Below are positions 57,454-64,000 of a DNA stretch of 64,000 nt, piece by piece. The position numbers and the translations under genes are program-made. The notes under the pieces were generated by a model. It was given only the letters and a program-made list of their open reading frames with translations, did no database searches and had not been told where the DNA came from. The stretch's first letter is position 1. Every line of letters begins with the position of its first letter. The stretch covers positions 7,892,470 to 7,956,469 of the forward strand of contig NZ_KB912942.1 of assembly GCF_000383915.1 (NCBI RefSeq), written 5' to 3'. The DNA comes from Amycolatopsis benzoatilytica AK 16/65. GTDB lineage: Bacteria; Actinomycetota; Actinomycetes; Mycobacteriales; Pseudonocardiaceae.

Positions 57454-58077
57454 TCAACCGAGCAGCAGGCCGTTGCCGCCGGCGACGGCGTTGTCGAAGC
57501 GCTTGCCGATCTCGGCCCAGTCGAAGATGTTCCACAGGGCGTTGACGTAGTCCGGCTTGACGTTCTTGTAGTCGAGGTAGAACGCGTGCTCCCAGACGTC
57601 GACCAGCAGGATCGGGGTGGTCGGCAGGACCAGGTTGTTGTGGTGGTCGCGCAGCTGCTGGGTGATCAGCGTCTTGCCGATCGGGTCCCAGGACAGCGCG
57701 CCCCAGCCGTTGCCCTGGATGGTGGTGGACACGGCGGTGAACTGGGCCTTGAACTTGTCGAACGAGCCGAACGCCTCGTCGATGGCCGCGGCCAGCTCGC
57801 CGGTCGGCTTGTCGCCGCCGTTCGGCGAGAGGATCTTCCACCAGACGACGTGGTTGGCGTGCCCGGCGAGGTTGAACGCCAGGGTGGTCTCCAGGCCGAC
57901 GATGTTGCCGAAGTCGCCCGCCTCGCGCGCGGCGGCGAGCTTGTCGAGGGTGTCGTTGGCGCCCTTGACGTAGGTCGCGTGGTGCTTGGTGTGGTGCAGC
58001 TCGTTGATCTCGCCCGAGATGTACGGCGCGAGGGCGCCGTAGTCGTAGTCGAGTTCGGGCAGCTGGTAGCGGGCCAT
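57454..58077 (-). CDS. sodA: Superoxide dismutase (Fe/Mn family)
   Basis: A 207-residue superoxide dismutase. The metal ligands are His28 ([12 protein letters not shown]), His76 ([10 protein letters not shown]), Asp160 and His164 ([13 protein letters not shown]). [11 protein letters not shown] is the region that influences metal choice, but I do not assign Fe or Mn from it. AAGGAAGG lies 3 nt before the ATG. The upstream leader holds nested inverted repeats at 58099-58144. Confidence 0.96.
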   Translation of the reverse strand: MARYQLPELDYDYGALAPYISGEINELHHTKHHATYVKGANDTLDKLAAAREAGDFGNIVGLETTLAFNLAGHANHVVWWKILSPNGGDKPTGELAAAIDEAFGSFDKFKAQFTAVSTTIQGNGWGALSWDPIGKTLITQQLRDHHNNLVLPTTPILLVDVWEHAFYLDYKNVKPDYVNALWNIFDWAEIGKRFDNAVAGGNGLLLG

Positions 58078-58098
58078 GGGCCTTCCTTCTGGTCGACG

Positions 58099-58144
58099 CA
58101 CGTTTAGCCTGCGGCATTTCCCGCGCAGGCCGTTCCTAAACGTG
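58099..58144. promoter_or_regulatory. Nested inverted repeats in the sodA upstream region
   Basis: CACGTTTAG (58099-58107) pairs with CTAAACGTG (58136-58144), and inside it CCTGCG (58108-58113) pairs with CGCAGG (58124-58129). Either an operator pair or a 5' leader hairpin of sodA; it starts 22 bp upstream of the start codon. Confidence 0.55.
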
Positions 58145-58191
58145 AGCCTGGTACTTCGAGCTAGGTAGAGGTCAACGCCGTGTGACCTGGC

Positions 58192-58860
58192 TCATGCCGC
58201 CGGATCCCGGTAGCGGTCGAGGTCGCGGGCGAGTTCGTCGAACACCGCCACGTTGTGTTCGAAGGCGGCCACTGATTCGTCGATCAGCCGTGCCCGCTCG
58301 TCGGTGCTCCACGGGGCGGCGTCCAGCTGTGTGCGGTAGCGGTCGCGGAACGCCGGGGCGCTGCCGATCTGGTCGAAGCGGTAGAAGAGCGTGCCCGCTT
58401 TGGCGAGATCGTACTTCTTTTCCAGCAGCCGCCGGATGATCTGGCCGCCGGCGATGTCGCCGAGATAGCGCGTGTAGTGGTGCGCGACGAACCCTCCGGA
58501 CCACTTCGCCGCTTCGGCGATGCGCGCGGTGTACGCCTGGGTCGAGGCGAGCGGGGCGATCTCAGCCTGCCAGCCGGGGCCGACGAGGTGCGCCAAATCG
58601 CGTTCCAGCGCGGGCAGCCGGCGCAGCTCTTCGAACACGAACCGGCCGCCGACCGGGTCGCTCGCGATCGCGTCGCCGGCGCTCTCGATCGCCTGGTAGA
58701 TGAAGTAGTACTGGGTGGCCAGTGCGGTGTAGCCGGCCAGTGTCAGCTCGCCGCCGAGCAGCGCGTTCATGTAGGCGGAGTGGTTGGCCTTCTCGTGCAC
58801 GACCTTCGTGGACGCGCGCAGCTGTCCGGAGAAGGGGCTGGCTTCCGCGGTCACCGTCAT
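58192..58860 (-). CDS. Heme oxygenase (biliverdin-producing)
   Basis: A 222-residue heme oxygenase, which opens heme to biliverdin, CO and iron. His22 in TKVVHEKANHSAYM is the proximal ligand position; VAHHYTRYLGDIAGGQIIRR is the distal helix with the Gly-Gly motif. GGGAGG lies 7 nt before ATG 58860. The 77-bp upstream gap carries both a TetR-type operator and an iron box, which fits release of iron from heme during starvation. Transcribed in the same direction as the TetR gene. Confidence 0.95.
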   Translation of the reverse strand: MTVTAEASPFSGQLRASTKVVHEKANHSAYMNALLGGELTLAGYTALATQYYFIYQAIESAGDAIASDPVGGRFVFEELRRLPALERDLAHLVGPGWQAEIAPLASTQAYTARIAEAAKWSGGFVAHHYTRYLGDIAGGQIIRRLLEKKYDLAKAGTLFYRFDQIGSAPAFRDRYRTQLDAAPWSTDERARLIDESVAAFEHNVAVFDELARDLDRYRDPAA

Positions 58861-58879
58861 GAGAGGGCCTCCCGGCATC

Positions 58880-58900
58880 TTTCTGACAAGCTGTCAGAAA
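58880..58900. promoter_or_regulatory. TetR-type operator at the heme oxygenase promoter
   Basis: TTTCTGACA (58880-58888) and TGTCAGAAA (58892-58900) are perfect arms around AGC, 20 bp before the heme oxygenase start. A TACGCT -10-like sequence lies just upstream on the minus strand, so binding here would block transcription. The TetR encoded at 58938 is the natural candidate. Confidence 0.75.
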
Positions 58901-58922
58901 GAGCGTAGGCCAGAACTGGGAC

Positions 58923-58936
58923 TTAGGCTACCCTAA
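58923..58936. promoter_or_regulatory. Iron box upstream of heme oxygenase
   Basis: TTAGGCTACCCTAA differs at one position from the 14-bp core TTAGGCTAACCTAA of the DtxR/IdeR box. It lies 1 bp after the TetR stop codon and 63 bp before heme oxygenase. Confidence 0.75.
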
Positions 58937-58937
58937 A

Positions 58938-59540
58938 TCAGCTGGATTCCCCCGAACCGACCGCACGGCGAACGAACCGCACAGCCGCCTCGACGGCGTT
59001 TTCCAGCTGGTCAGCGGGCACGTCGATGACCTGGCGGCTGCCCAGCGCGGCGGTGACCATCGGGATCACCACATCGAGGTCTTGCGCGGGCCAGCTGCCC
59101 GCGTCGACCCCGGCGAGCAGGATGGCGCGCAGCTGTTCGGTGATCGGGTCGGCATGCGCGCTGATTCGTTGATACGCGGCGGGCGCGAGCGCGGACTCCA
59201 GTGCGGTGCCCGGGGGCAGGTGATGAGCGGCCAGCACGCGCAGCTGCAATCGGACGAACGTGGCCAGCTGGGCGGCCGGGTCCGGCTCGGCATCCACCGC
59301 GGCGCGCAGTTGCTCGACGTACCGGGCCGCTTCGTCCTCCACGAAAGCGACGAGCAGGCTTTCCTTGTCCGGGAAGTGGTTGTACATCGCGGTCCGGCCG
59401 AGCCCGGCCTCCGCCGCGACGCCGGCCAGGGTGATCGCGCCGAACCCGCGCTCGTAGAGCTGCGCGCGCACCACTTCGAACACCCGCGAACGCACTTCGC
59501 GGCGGTGCGCTTCGAGTGAGCCGCCGAGCACCTTCGGCAC
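58938..59540 (-). CDS. TetR family regulator upstream of heme oxygenase
   Basis: A 200-residue TetR repressor with the helix-turn-helix LAGVAAEAGLGRTAMYNHFP. The GTG at 59540 is chosen because AAGGGGG lies 8 nt upstream; GTG 59549 overlaps that site. It precedes heme oxygenase in the same direction and likely binds the palindrome at 58880-58900. A heme or tetrapyrrole effector would fit but cannot be shown. Confidence 0.92.
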   Translation of the reverse strand: MPKVLGGSLEAHRREVRSRVFEVVRAQLYERGFGAITLAGVAAEAGLGRTAMYNHFPDKESLLVAFVEDEAARYVEQLRAAVDAEPDPAAQLATFVRLQLRVLAAHHLPPGTALESALAPAAYQRISAHADPITEQLRAILLAGVDAGSWPAQDLDVVIPMVTAALGSRQVIDVPADQLENAVEAAVRFVRRAVGSGESS

Positions 59541-59592
59541 GCGCGCCACCCCCTTCTCGTGCAAAACACTTTAAGGGACCGCGCAAAACGGC

Positions 59593-61089
59593 TCAGGTGT
59601 CGAGGGACCAGGTGTGCACCGGCTCGCCGGACGAGGACAGCTCCAGGTACCGGCGCAGCATCCAGTTCAGCGCGGTCTCGCGGTCCGCACCGCGTTCCTG
59701 CGCGCGGAGCACGTAGTCCCGCTGCCACGTCGCACCGTTGCGCCGGGCGAGGCACCGGCGTTCGATGATGCCGAGATAACGCACGCGGGCCTCGTCGGAC
59801 ACGTCGGAGCGGCGCAATCCCTCGTGGGCCAGCGGCAACAGCACGCGCAACGCCAGCTCGTCCGGCGGGATCCAGCCGATGCCCGGCCAGTACAGCTGCG
59901 CGTCGAACCCCTTGCGGGCACCTTCGTACAGGTTTTCTTCCACCGCCTGGAAGGACATCTGCGACCAGACCGGGCGGTCCTCCTCGGCCAGCGCACGTTG
60001 CGCGCCGTAGAAGAATGCCGCGTTGGCCACGATGTCGGCGACTGTCGGGCCGGCCGGCAGCACCCGGTTCTCCACCCGCAGGTGCGGCCGGCCGTCGACC
60101 ACGTCGTACACCGGACGGTTCCATCGCCAGATAGTTCCGTTGTGCATCCGCAGTTCGGAAAGCTTTGGCGCCTGCCCGGATTCGAACGCTTCGACCGGGT
60201 CTTCGAGGTCGGTCTCCGGCAGCAGGCCGGGGAAGTAGCGGACGTTTTCCTCGAACAGGTCGAAAATCGACGTGATCCACCGTTCGCCGAACCACACCCG
60301 CGGCCGCACGCCCTGGTTCTTCAGCTCCTCCGGCCGGGTGTCGGTGGCCTGCTGGAACAACGGGATCCGGGTTTCGTGCCACAACGCCTTGCCCAGCAGG
60401 AACGGCGAGTTCGCGGCGAGCGCGATCTGGACGCCGGCCAGGCACTGCGCGGCATTCCAGTGCGTCGCGAATTCCTCCGGAGCGACTTGCAGGTGAAGTT
60501 GGACTGAAGTGCAAGCTGCTTCCGGCAAAATGGATTCCGCGTAGTGCCGCAGCCGTTCCGGTGCGCCGCCGGGCAGCGCCGGACCGTCCATCGCCAGCGC
60601 CATCCGCTCGCCGCGGGCGGCGAAAATCTCGTCGTTCAGCGACGAATACCGTGTCTTGTGGGAAAGCCACTTCTGATCGAAGTGCTCCGCGCGCAGCGTC
60701 GGCAGGATGCCGATCATGGCCAGCGAGGAACCGGTGGCCGCGGCGGAGGTCTCCGCCTTCGCGAGATAGCCGTGCAGGTCCTGTTCCAGTTCCAGCGCGG
60801 AGTCCCCGGCGAGCGGCCGCGGCGGGACGTTCAGCTCCAGGTTGTGCTGGCTCAGTTCGCTCGTGAACGACGGATCGTTCATCGCTTCCAGCACCGCGGA
60901 GTTGGTCATCGACGGACGCAGTTGCCCGTCCACCAGATTCAGCTCGACTTCGAGACCGATATTCTTGCGGGGAAAGGAAAAACTCCCGTCGTTGAGCATC
61001 CTCGCCAGGGTGTCGAGACAGCGTTGGACCTTTCGGCGGTACCGTCCGCGGTCGAGCCGGCCGGGCTGTGCCGAGAGATCCGTACCCAT
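59593..61089 (-). CDS. Glutamate-cysteine ligase family (GCS2) protein
   Basis: A 498-residue ATP-grasp-like carboxylate-amine ligase of the GCS2 class. GLEVELNLVD and LNVPPRPL are the glutamate-binding region, CTSVQLHLQV and LAANSPFLLGKALWHETRIP follow, and VRPRVWFGERW and LRVENRVLPAGPT are conserved. Members are annotated glutamate-cysteine ligase, and some relatives (EgtA) act in ergothioneine synthesis. No other ergothioneine or glutathione gene is nearby, so the product is uncertain. AGGAG lies 10 nt before ATG 61089. Confidence 0.88.
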   Translation of the reverse strand: MGTDLSAQPGRLDRGRYRRKVQRCLDTLARMLNDGSFSFPRKNIGLEVELNLVDGQLRPSMTNSAVLEAMNDPSFTSELSQHNLELNVPPRPLAGDSALELEQDLHGYLAKAETSAAATGSSLAMIGILPTLRAEHFDQKWLSHKTRYSSLNDEIFAARGERMALAMDGPALPGGAPERLRHYAESILPEAACTSVQLHLQVAPEEFATHWNAAQCLAGVQIALAANSPFLLGKALWHETRIPLFQQATDTRPEELKNQGVRPRVWFGERWITSIFDLFEENVRYFPGLLPETDLEDPVEAFESGQAPKLSELRMHNGTIWRWNRPVYDVVDGRPHLRVENRVLPAGPTVADIVANAAFFYGAQRALAEEDRPVWSQMSFQAVEENLYEGARKGFDAQLYWPGIGWIPPDELALRVLLPLAHEGLRRSDVSDEARVRYLGIIERRCLARRNGATWQRDYVLRAQERGADRETALNWMLRRYLELSSSGEPVHTWSLDT

Positions 61090-61305
61090 GTGTGACGCGC
61101 TCCTAGAGTGCTGTCCGAGGCGTCCCGGGGCGAGGACTACCAGGCCGCCCACGGTCGCATAGCGCGGCACACCGGGGCTAGCGGCCAAACTGGTGCTCTC
61201 TGTCACGGCGGGTTGACGCTGCGCAAAAATGGGCCGTTCGCAGTACAACGCGCGACTCATTCGGACCAGTGGGCGCGGGTAGGGCCGGATGCGAGACTGT
61301 CCGAT

Positions 61306-62127
61306 GTGGCTGAACTGATCTTCACCGAGGACCGCGATCACCCCGGACTCGATGACTTCCGCGACCTGTCCACAGCGGACCGGCGCCCGGACCGTCCCGG
61401 CGGGCGCGGATTGGTGATCGCCGAGGGCACCGTGGTGGTCAGCAGGTTGCTCGCTTCGCGCTATCCGGTGCGAGCACTGCTCGGCGTGGAGCGGCGGTTG
61501 CGGGAGCTGGAAGACGAACTCGCCGGCTTCGCCGTTCCGGCGTACGTCACCTCGGCGGAGACGATGGCCGACGTCGTCGGCTTCCACCTCAACCGCGGAG
61601 TGCTCGCGGTCGCGGACCGGCCGACGCCGCCGACCGTCGTCGAAATCGTCGAAGGCGCACAGGTTCTGGCCGTGCTGGAGGGGGTCGGCGACCACGAGAA
61701 CCTGGGCGCGATCTTCCGCAACGCGGCCGCGCTCGGCGTCGACGGCGTGCTGCTCGGGCGGGGCTGTTCGGATCCGCTGTACCGGCGCAGCGTGCGAGTT
61801 TCGATGGGGCACGTGCTGCGGGTGCCGTTCGCGACCTTCGACAGCTGGCCCGGCGGGCTGGATGTGCTGCGGGCAAGGGGATTTTCGGTGGCCGCGCTCA
61901 CCCCGCGGGCGGATTCCGTGCCGTTGCGGGGATTCCGCGACAGAGTCCCCGGACCGATCGCGCTGCTGCTCGGCGCGGAAGGCCCGGGCCTGACCGAGGA
62001 GGCCATCGCCGCCGCCGACGTCGCCGTGCGCATCGAGATGGTGCCCGGCGTCGATTCGCTGAACGTCGCCACGGCCGCGGCGATCGCGTTCCATGAGGTC
62101 GCCGCGGGGTCTTCCGCACTAGAGTGA
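61306..62127 (+). CDS. SpoU/TrmH family RNA methyltransferase
   Basis: A 273-residue SPOUT RNA 2'-O-methyltransferase. The knot motifs are NLGAIFRNAAALGVDGVLL, ALLLGAEGPGL and VPGVDSLNVATAAAI; residues 1 to about 95 are the substrate-binding domain. Position matches Rv0881. The target RNA is unknown. GTG 61306 gives the conserved AELIFTEDRDHPG start; no ribosome binding site is seen, and GACTGT just upstream may be the -10. The 216 bp upstream, divergent from the ligase gene, hold promoters only. Confidence 0.93.
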   Translation: MAELIFTEDRDHPGLDDFRDLSTADRRPDRPGGRGLVIAEGTVVVSRLLASRYPVRALLGVERRLRELEDELAGFAVPAYVTSAETMADVVGFHLNRGVLAVADRPTPPTVVEIVEGAQVLAVLEGVGDHENLGAIFRNAAALGVDGVLLGRGCSDPLYRRSVRVSMGHVLRVPFATFDSWPGGLDVLRARGFSVAALTPRADSVPLRGFRDRVPGPIALLLGAEGPGLTEEAIAAADVAVRIEMVPGVDSLNVATAAAIAFHEVAAGSSALE

Positions 62128-62158
62128 CCCCGGCACGTTTCTCGCGGGGAAGGACACT

Positions 62159-62749
62159 ATGGAGCTGCGGATCCGGGGCGAGCAGGCAGTGCTGGCCGGT
62201 CCGGGCGGAGAGGGCGCGAGGGAGGTCGACCCGCGCCGGCTCGCGATCGGTCCGGACCTCGCCCTGGCGCTCCACGAATGGGCGCGCGTCGCGTCCGCGG
62301 TGACCCGGTCCGGACCGGACGCGGAGGGCGCCGCCGCCGTGGTGTCGCAGCGCGGCCGTCAGCTGGCCGCCCGGCTCGCCGCGGTGATGGGCACCCAAGT
62401 CCGTTTCGTCGACCCGGTGACCGGCGTGGAGGTCGTCGTCGACCCGCCGCCGCGGCCCGCGCAGCGACCGCCGCGTGCGACCAGTCCAGAGCCGACGCCG
62501 TGGCTGACCGGGCTGACGGTTTCGGCTTTCACGGCGGCACTGGTGGTCGTCGCGATGCTCGCGCTGGCCACCACCATCGCCGACGAAACAAGCAGCTGGC
62601 TCGCGCTGATCGCGGCACTCGTGGTGACCGGTGGCGTGGCGCCGTCGTTGTGGCTCGGGCGGAAGGTGCTGATCGTCCGCTGGGCGGTGTACGGGGCAGC
62701 GGTCGGGTTGGCGGCGTCGTGGGTCGGCGTGCTGGCGACCGTGTTCTGA
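62159..62749 (+). CDS. DUF2537 membrane protein
   Basis: A 196-residue protein. The N-terminal ~95 residues (LALALHEWARVASAV, VSQRGRQLAARLAAVMG) are soluble and may form a small conserved domain; then comes a Pro/Arg linker and three to four membrane segments (about 118-196). I match it to DUF2537 mainly by position (Rv0882-like) and topology. AAGGA lies 4 nt before the ATG. Confidence 0.75.
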   Translation: MELRIRGEQAVLAGPGGEGAREVDPRRLAIGPDLALALHEWARVASAVTRSGPDAEGAAAVVSQRGRQLAARLAAVMGTQVRFVDPVTGVEVVVDPPPRPAQRPPRATSPEPTPWLTGLTVSAFTAALVVVAMLALATTIADETSSWLALIAALVVTGGVAPSLWLGRKVLIVRWAVYGAAVGLAASWVGVLATVF

Positions 62750-62805
62750 CGCCATGGCACCGATCGACCGGCTGCGCGCGCTCTGCGCGGCCGCAAGACA
62801 GACCG

Positions 62806-62860
62806 GTCCGTGAAGGGCCCGTTGAGGGAATCTGAGTCCCGCAAGGGGCCCTTCACGGAC
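62806..62860. repeat. 55-bp inverted repeat between convergent genes
   Basis: The outer arms are intact and the inner parts have two mismatches (CCCGTTGAGGG, TCCCGCAAGGG). It lies 56 bp after DUF2537 and 18 bp from the end of the sepH gene. Confidence 0.9.
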
Positions 62861-62878
62861 GGGAAATCGGGGGACGGC

Positions 62879-63718
62879 TCAGCCGCGCTGGGTGCGGACG
62901 CCGAGCAGCACGTCTTCCCAGGACGGCACGATGGGGTGGCTCTTCTTCGCCTTCGTGCGCGGCTGTTCGACGTCGTCGCTGTCGCCGTCCGAACCCGGGA
63001 CGCGCGGAATTTCCCGGGTGTCGTCGTCGCCGTCGGCCGGGCCTTCGATGGCGCGCGGTTCCTCGACCGCGTCCAGCGTCGGCTGCACCACCGATTCCCG
63101 GGCCGGCGCGAGCGCGCGCACCGTCCGCGGCGCGACGTAGGCGTTCGGGTTCAGCAGGACTTCGGCGTTCTCGTCCAGCGCGTGCACCGTGCCGCCGTGC
63201 GCGCCGGGGGAGAACGACCAGTGCGCCCGGTTGTCCGAGCGGCCGGCCTTCCAGCGCAGCACCACGACCCACTTGCCGTCGTCGCCGCGCCACGCGTCCC
63301 AGGCGGCCTGGTTGTAGTCGTGGCCGCGGACGCCGAACGCGTACGCGATGACTTCGCCGAGCGTCTGCACGTCAGGCCCGTCCTCGCGGACCGGGTGCGC
63401 CGACTGCGCGAGCTCCGCGGTGCGGGACCGTTCGAGCAGCACGGGGTAGGCGAACCGCTCGACGCGCTGCGCCGAAACGCCCGCACTGCTCGCGACCTGC
63501 TCGACGGACTCGCCCGCGCGGATTCGCGCCTGGATCTCGCGTGGCCGCATCTGGCTCTCCAACTCGATCTCGATCTGGCCTAGCCGGGCTATGTCCCCCC
63601 TTGCCGCCGCGCGCAGTCTTTCGTCGGCCGGGAGCAGGAAGCGGGTACGGCTCGCCGGGTCCTCCAGCACCAGGGACTTCCCGTCCTCGTGCAGCCCGAC
63701 CACCCGCAACGCCCGCAT
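62879..63718 (-). CDS. sepH: Septation protein SepH (DUF3071)
   Basis: A 279-residue SepH, an FtsZ-binding activator of cell division in actinobacteria. Residues 1-95 are the DUF3071 domain with a helix-turn-helix-like segment (SVEQVASSAGVSAQRVERFA), followed by a conserved WDAWRGDDGKW region and a charged C-terminal tail ending SWEDVLLGVRTQRG. GGGGAGG lies 6 nt before the ATG. Position matches Rv0883c. Confidence 0.94.
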   Translation of the reverse strand: MRALRVVGLHEDGKSLVLEDPASRTRFLLPADERLRAAARGDIARLGQIEIELESQMRPREIQARIRAGESVEQVASSAGVSAQRVERFAYPVLLERSRTAELAQSAHPVREDGPDVQTLGEVIAYAFGVRGHDYNQAAWDAWRGDDGKWVVVLRWKAGRSDNRAHWSFSPGAHGGTVHALDENAEVLLNPNAYVAPRTVRALAPARESVVQPTLDAVEEPRAIEGPADGDDDTREIPRVPGSDGDSDDVEQPRTKAKKSHPIVPSWEDVLLGVRTQRG

Positions 63719-63952
63719 TTCTCGCCTCCCCGGCCTTCACCTTTGTGGGTGCCTACGTTAGAACGGCGCGTCGGCTTGACGTGCGAGGCGCGCCGACGCC
63801 TCACCCATCCGAACCTCAATCCGACGGCTGTCGTGGATCATCCTTCCGGCTGCTGACGCTGCGTGCTGCGGTGACACGCCGACCACGGTGCGTCACGAAC
63901 GAGTGGTCGTGCGGGCGGCCGTCCGTCCGTCCCGAGGGCGTCACCGAAACAA
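63719..63952. promoter_or_regulatory. Upstream region of sepH, no gene seen
   Basis: A 234-bp GC-rich stretch with the sepH ribosome binding site at its left end. TAACGT read on the minus strand at about 63757-63762 is a possible -10 for sepH. No open frame is convincing. Confidence 0.4.
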
Positions 63953-63988
63953 AACCGCCCCGCGAGCCAGTCGGCCCGCGGGGCGGTT
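63953..63988 (-). terminator. Terminator of a gene outside the window
   Basis: AACCGCCCCGCG (63953-63964) pairs with CGCGGGGCGGTT (63977-63988). Read on the minus strand it is followed by TTGTTTCGG, so it probably ends a minus-strand gene to the right; by comparison with M. tuberculosis this would be serC. Confidence 0.75.
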
Positions 63989-64000
63989 CGGGTTCTCTTC

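Overview
The window is chromosomal DNA of a high-GC actinomycete, most likely from the Pseudonocardiaceae (Amycolatopsis-like). The evidence is uniformly high GC with frequent GTG starts, many genes whose start codon sits 6-8 nt behind a TANNNT -10 box (leaderless mRNAs), a complete conservon (sensor kinase / roadblock / DUF742 / GTPase), an EspG-type protein, SepH, and gene order matching Mycobacterium tuberculosis Rv0861c-Rv0883c as I remember it. No rRNA, tRNA, CRISPR array, phage or insertion sequence was seen.

Layout. 1-1.2 kb: no convincing gene. 1.2-4.7 kb: a DUF4253 gene behind two LexA-type boxes, the XPB helicase, and a divergent LppU-like secreted protein. 4.7-23.8 kb: a signalling and uptake region. 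It holds a lone NMT1/THI5-type substrate-binding protein divergent from a NIT-domain sensor kinase (with cutC), an S53 peptidase, an acyl-CoA dehydrogenase, a full ABC operon (ATPase, two permeases, substrate-binding protein) divergent from a second NIT kinase that heads a complete conservon, and a partial conservon (roadblock + DUF742 only). 23.8-35.9 kb: the Rv0862c-like protein, a small protein, malic enzyme, then molybdenum functions: moaC and a mogA-moaE fusion (+), rpfA (-) behind a c-di-AMP riboswitch and a CRP-type site, moaD-moaA (-), and a Mo-sensing regulator with modABC (+). 36-44 kb: two phosphatases, YccF, PhzF, EspG, an acyl-CoA ligase, an R2-like ligand-binding oxidase with its TetR regulator, and a HAD hydrolase. 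44-56 kb: cold-shock protein, DUF2771 lipoprotein, MFS, glutaminyl cyclase, DUF3027, a sacsin/HSP90-like ATPase, DUF2530, purine permease, MarR and MFS. 56-64 kb: an iron-box/hairpin unit that looks like a small RNA gene, arylamine N-acetyltransferase, superoxide dismutase, heme oxygenase with TetR, a glutamate-cysteine ligase-like enzyme, a SpoU methyltransferase, DUF2537 and SepH.

How it fits together. The molybdenum genes form three compact operons covering uptake (modABC), sensing and cofactor synthesis (moaA, moaC, moaD, moaE, mogA). The two [binding protein | NIT kinase] units are paralogous and divergently arranged, which suggests that an extracytoplasmic ligand is shared between transport and a roadblock/GTPase signalling switch. 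The 56-61 kb block groups iron, heme and oxidative-stress functions. A family of roughly 55-bp near-perfect inverted repeats lies mainly just past stop codons, mostly between convergent genes; two copies carry compensatory changes in both arms.
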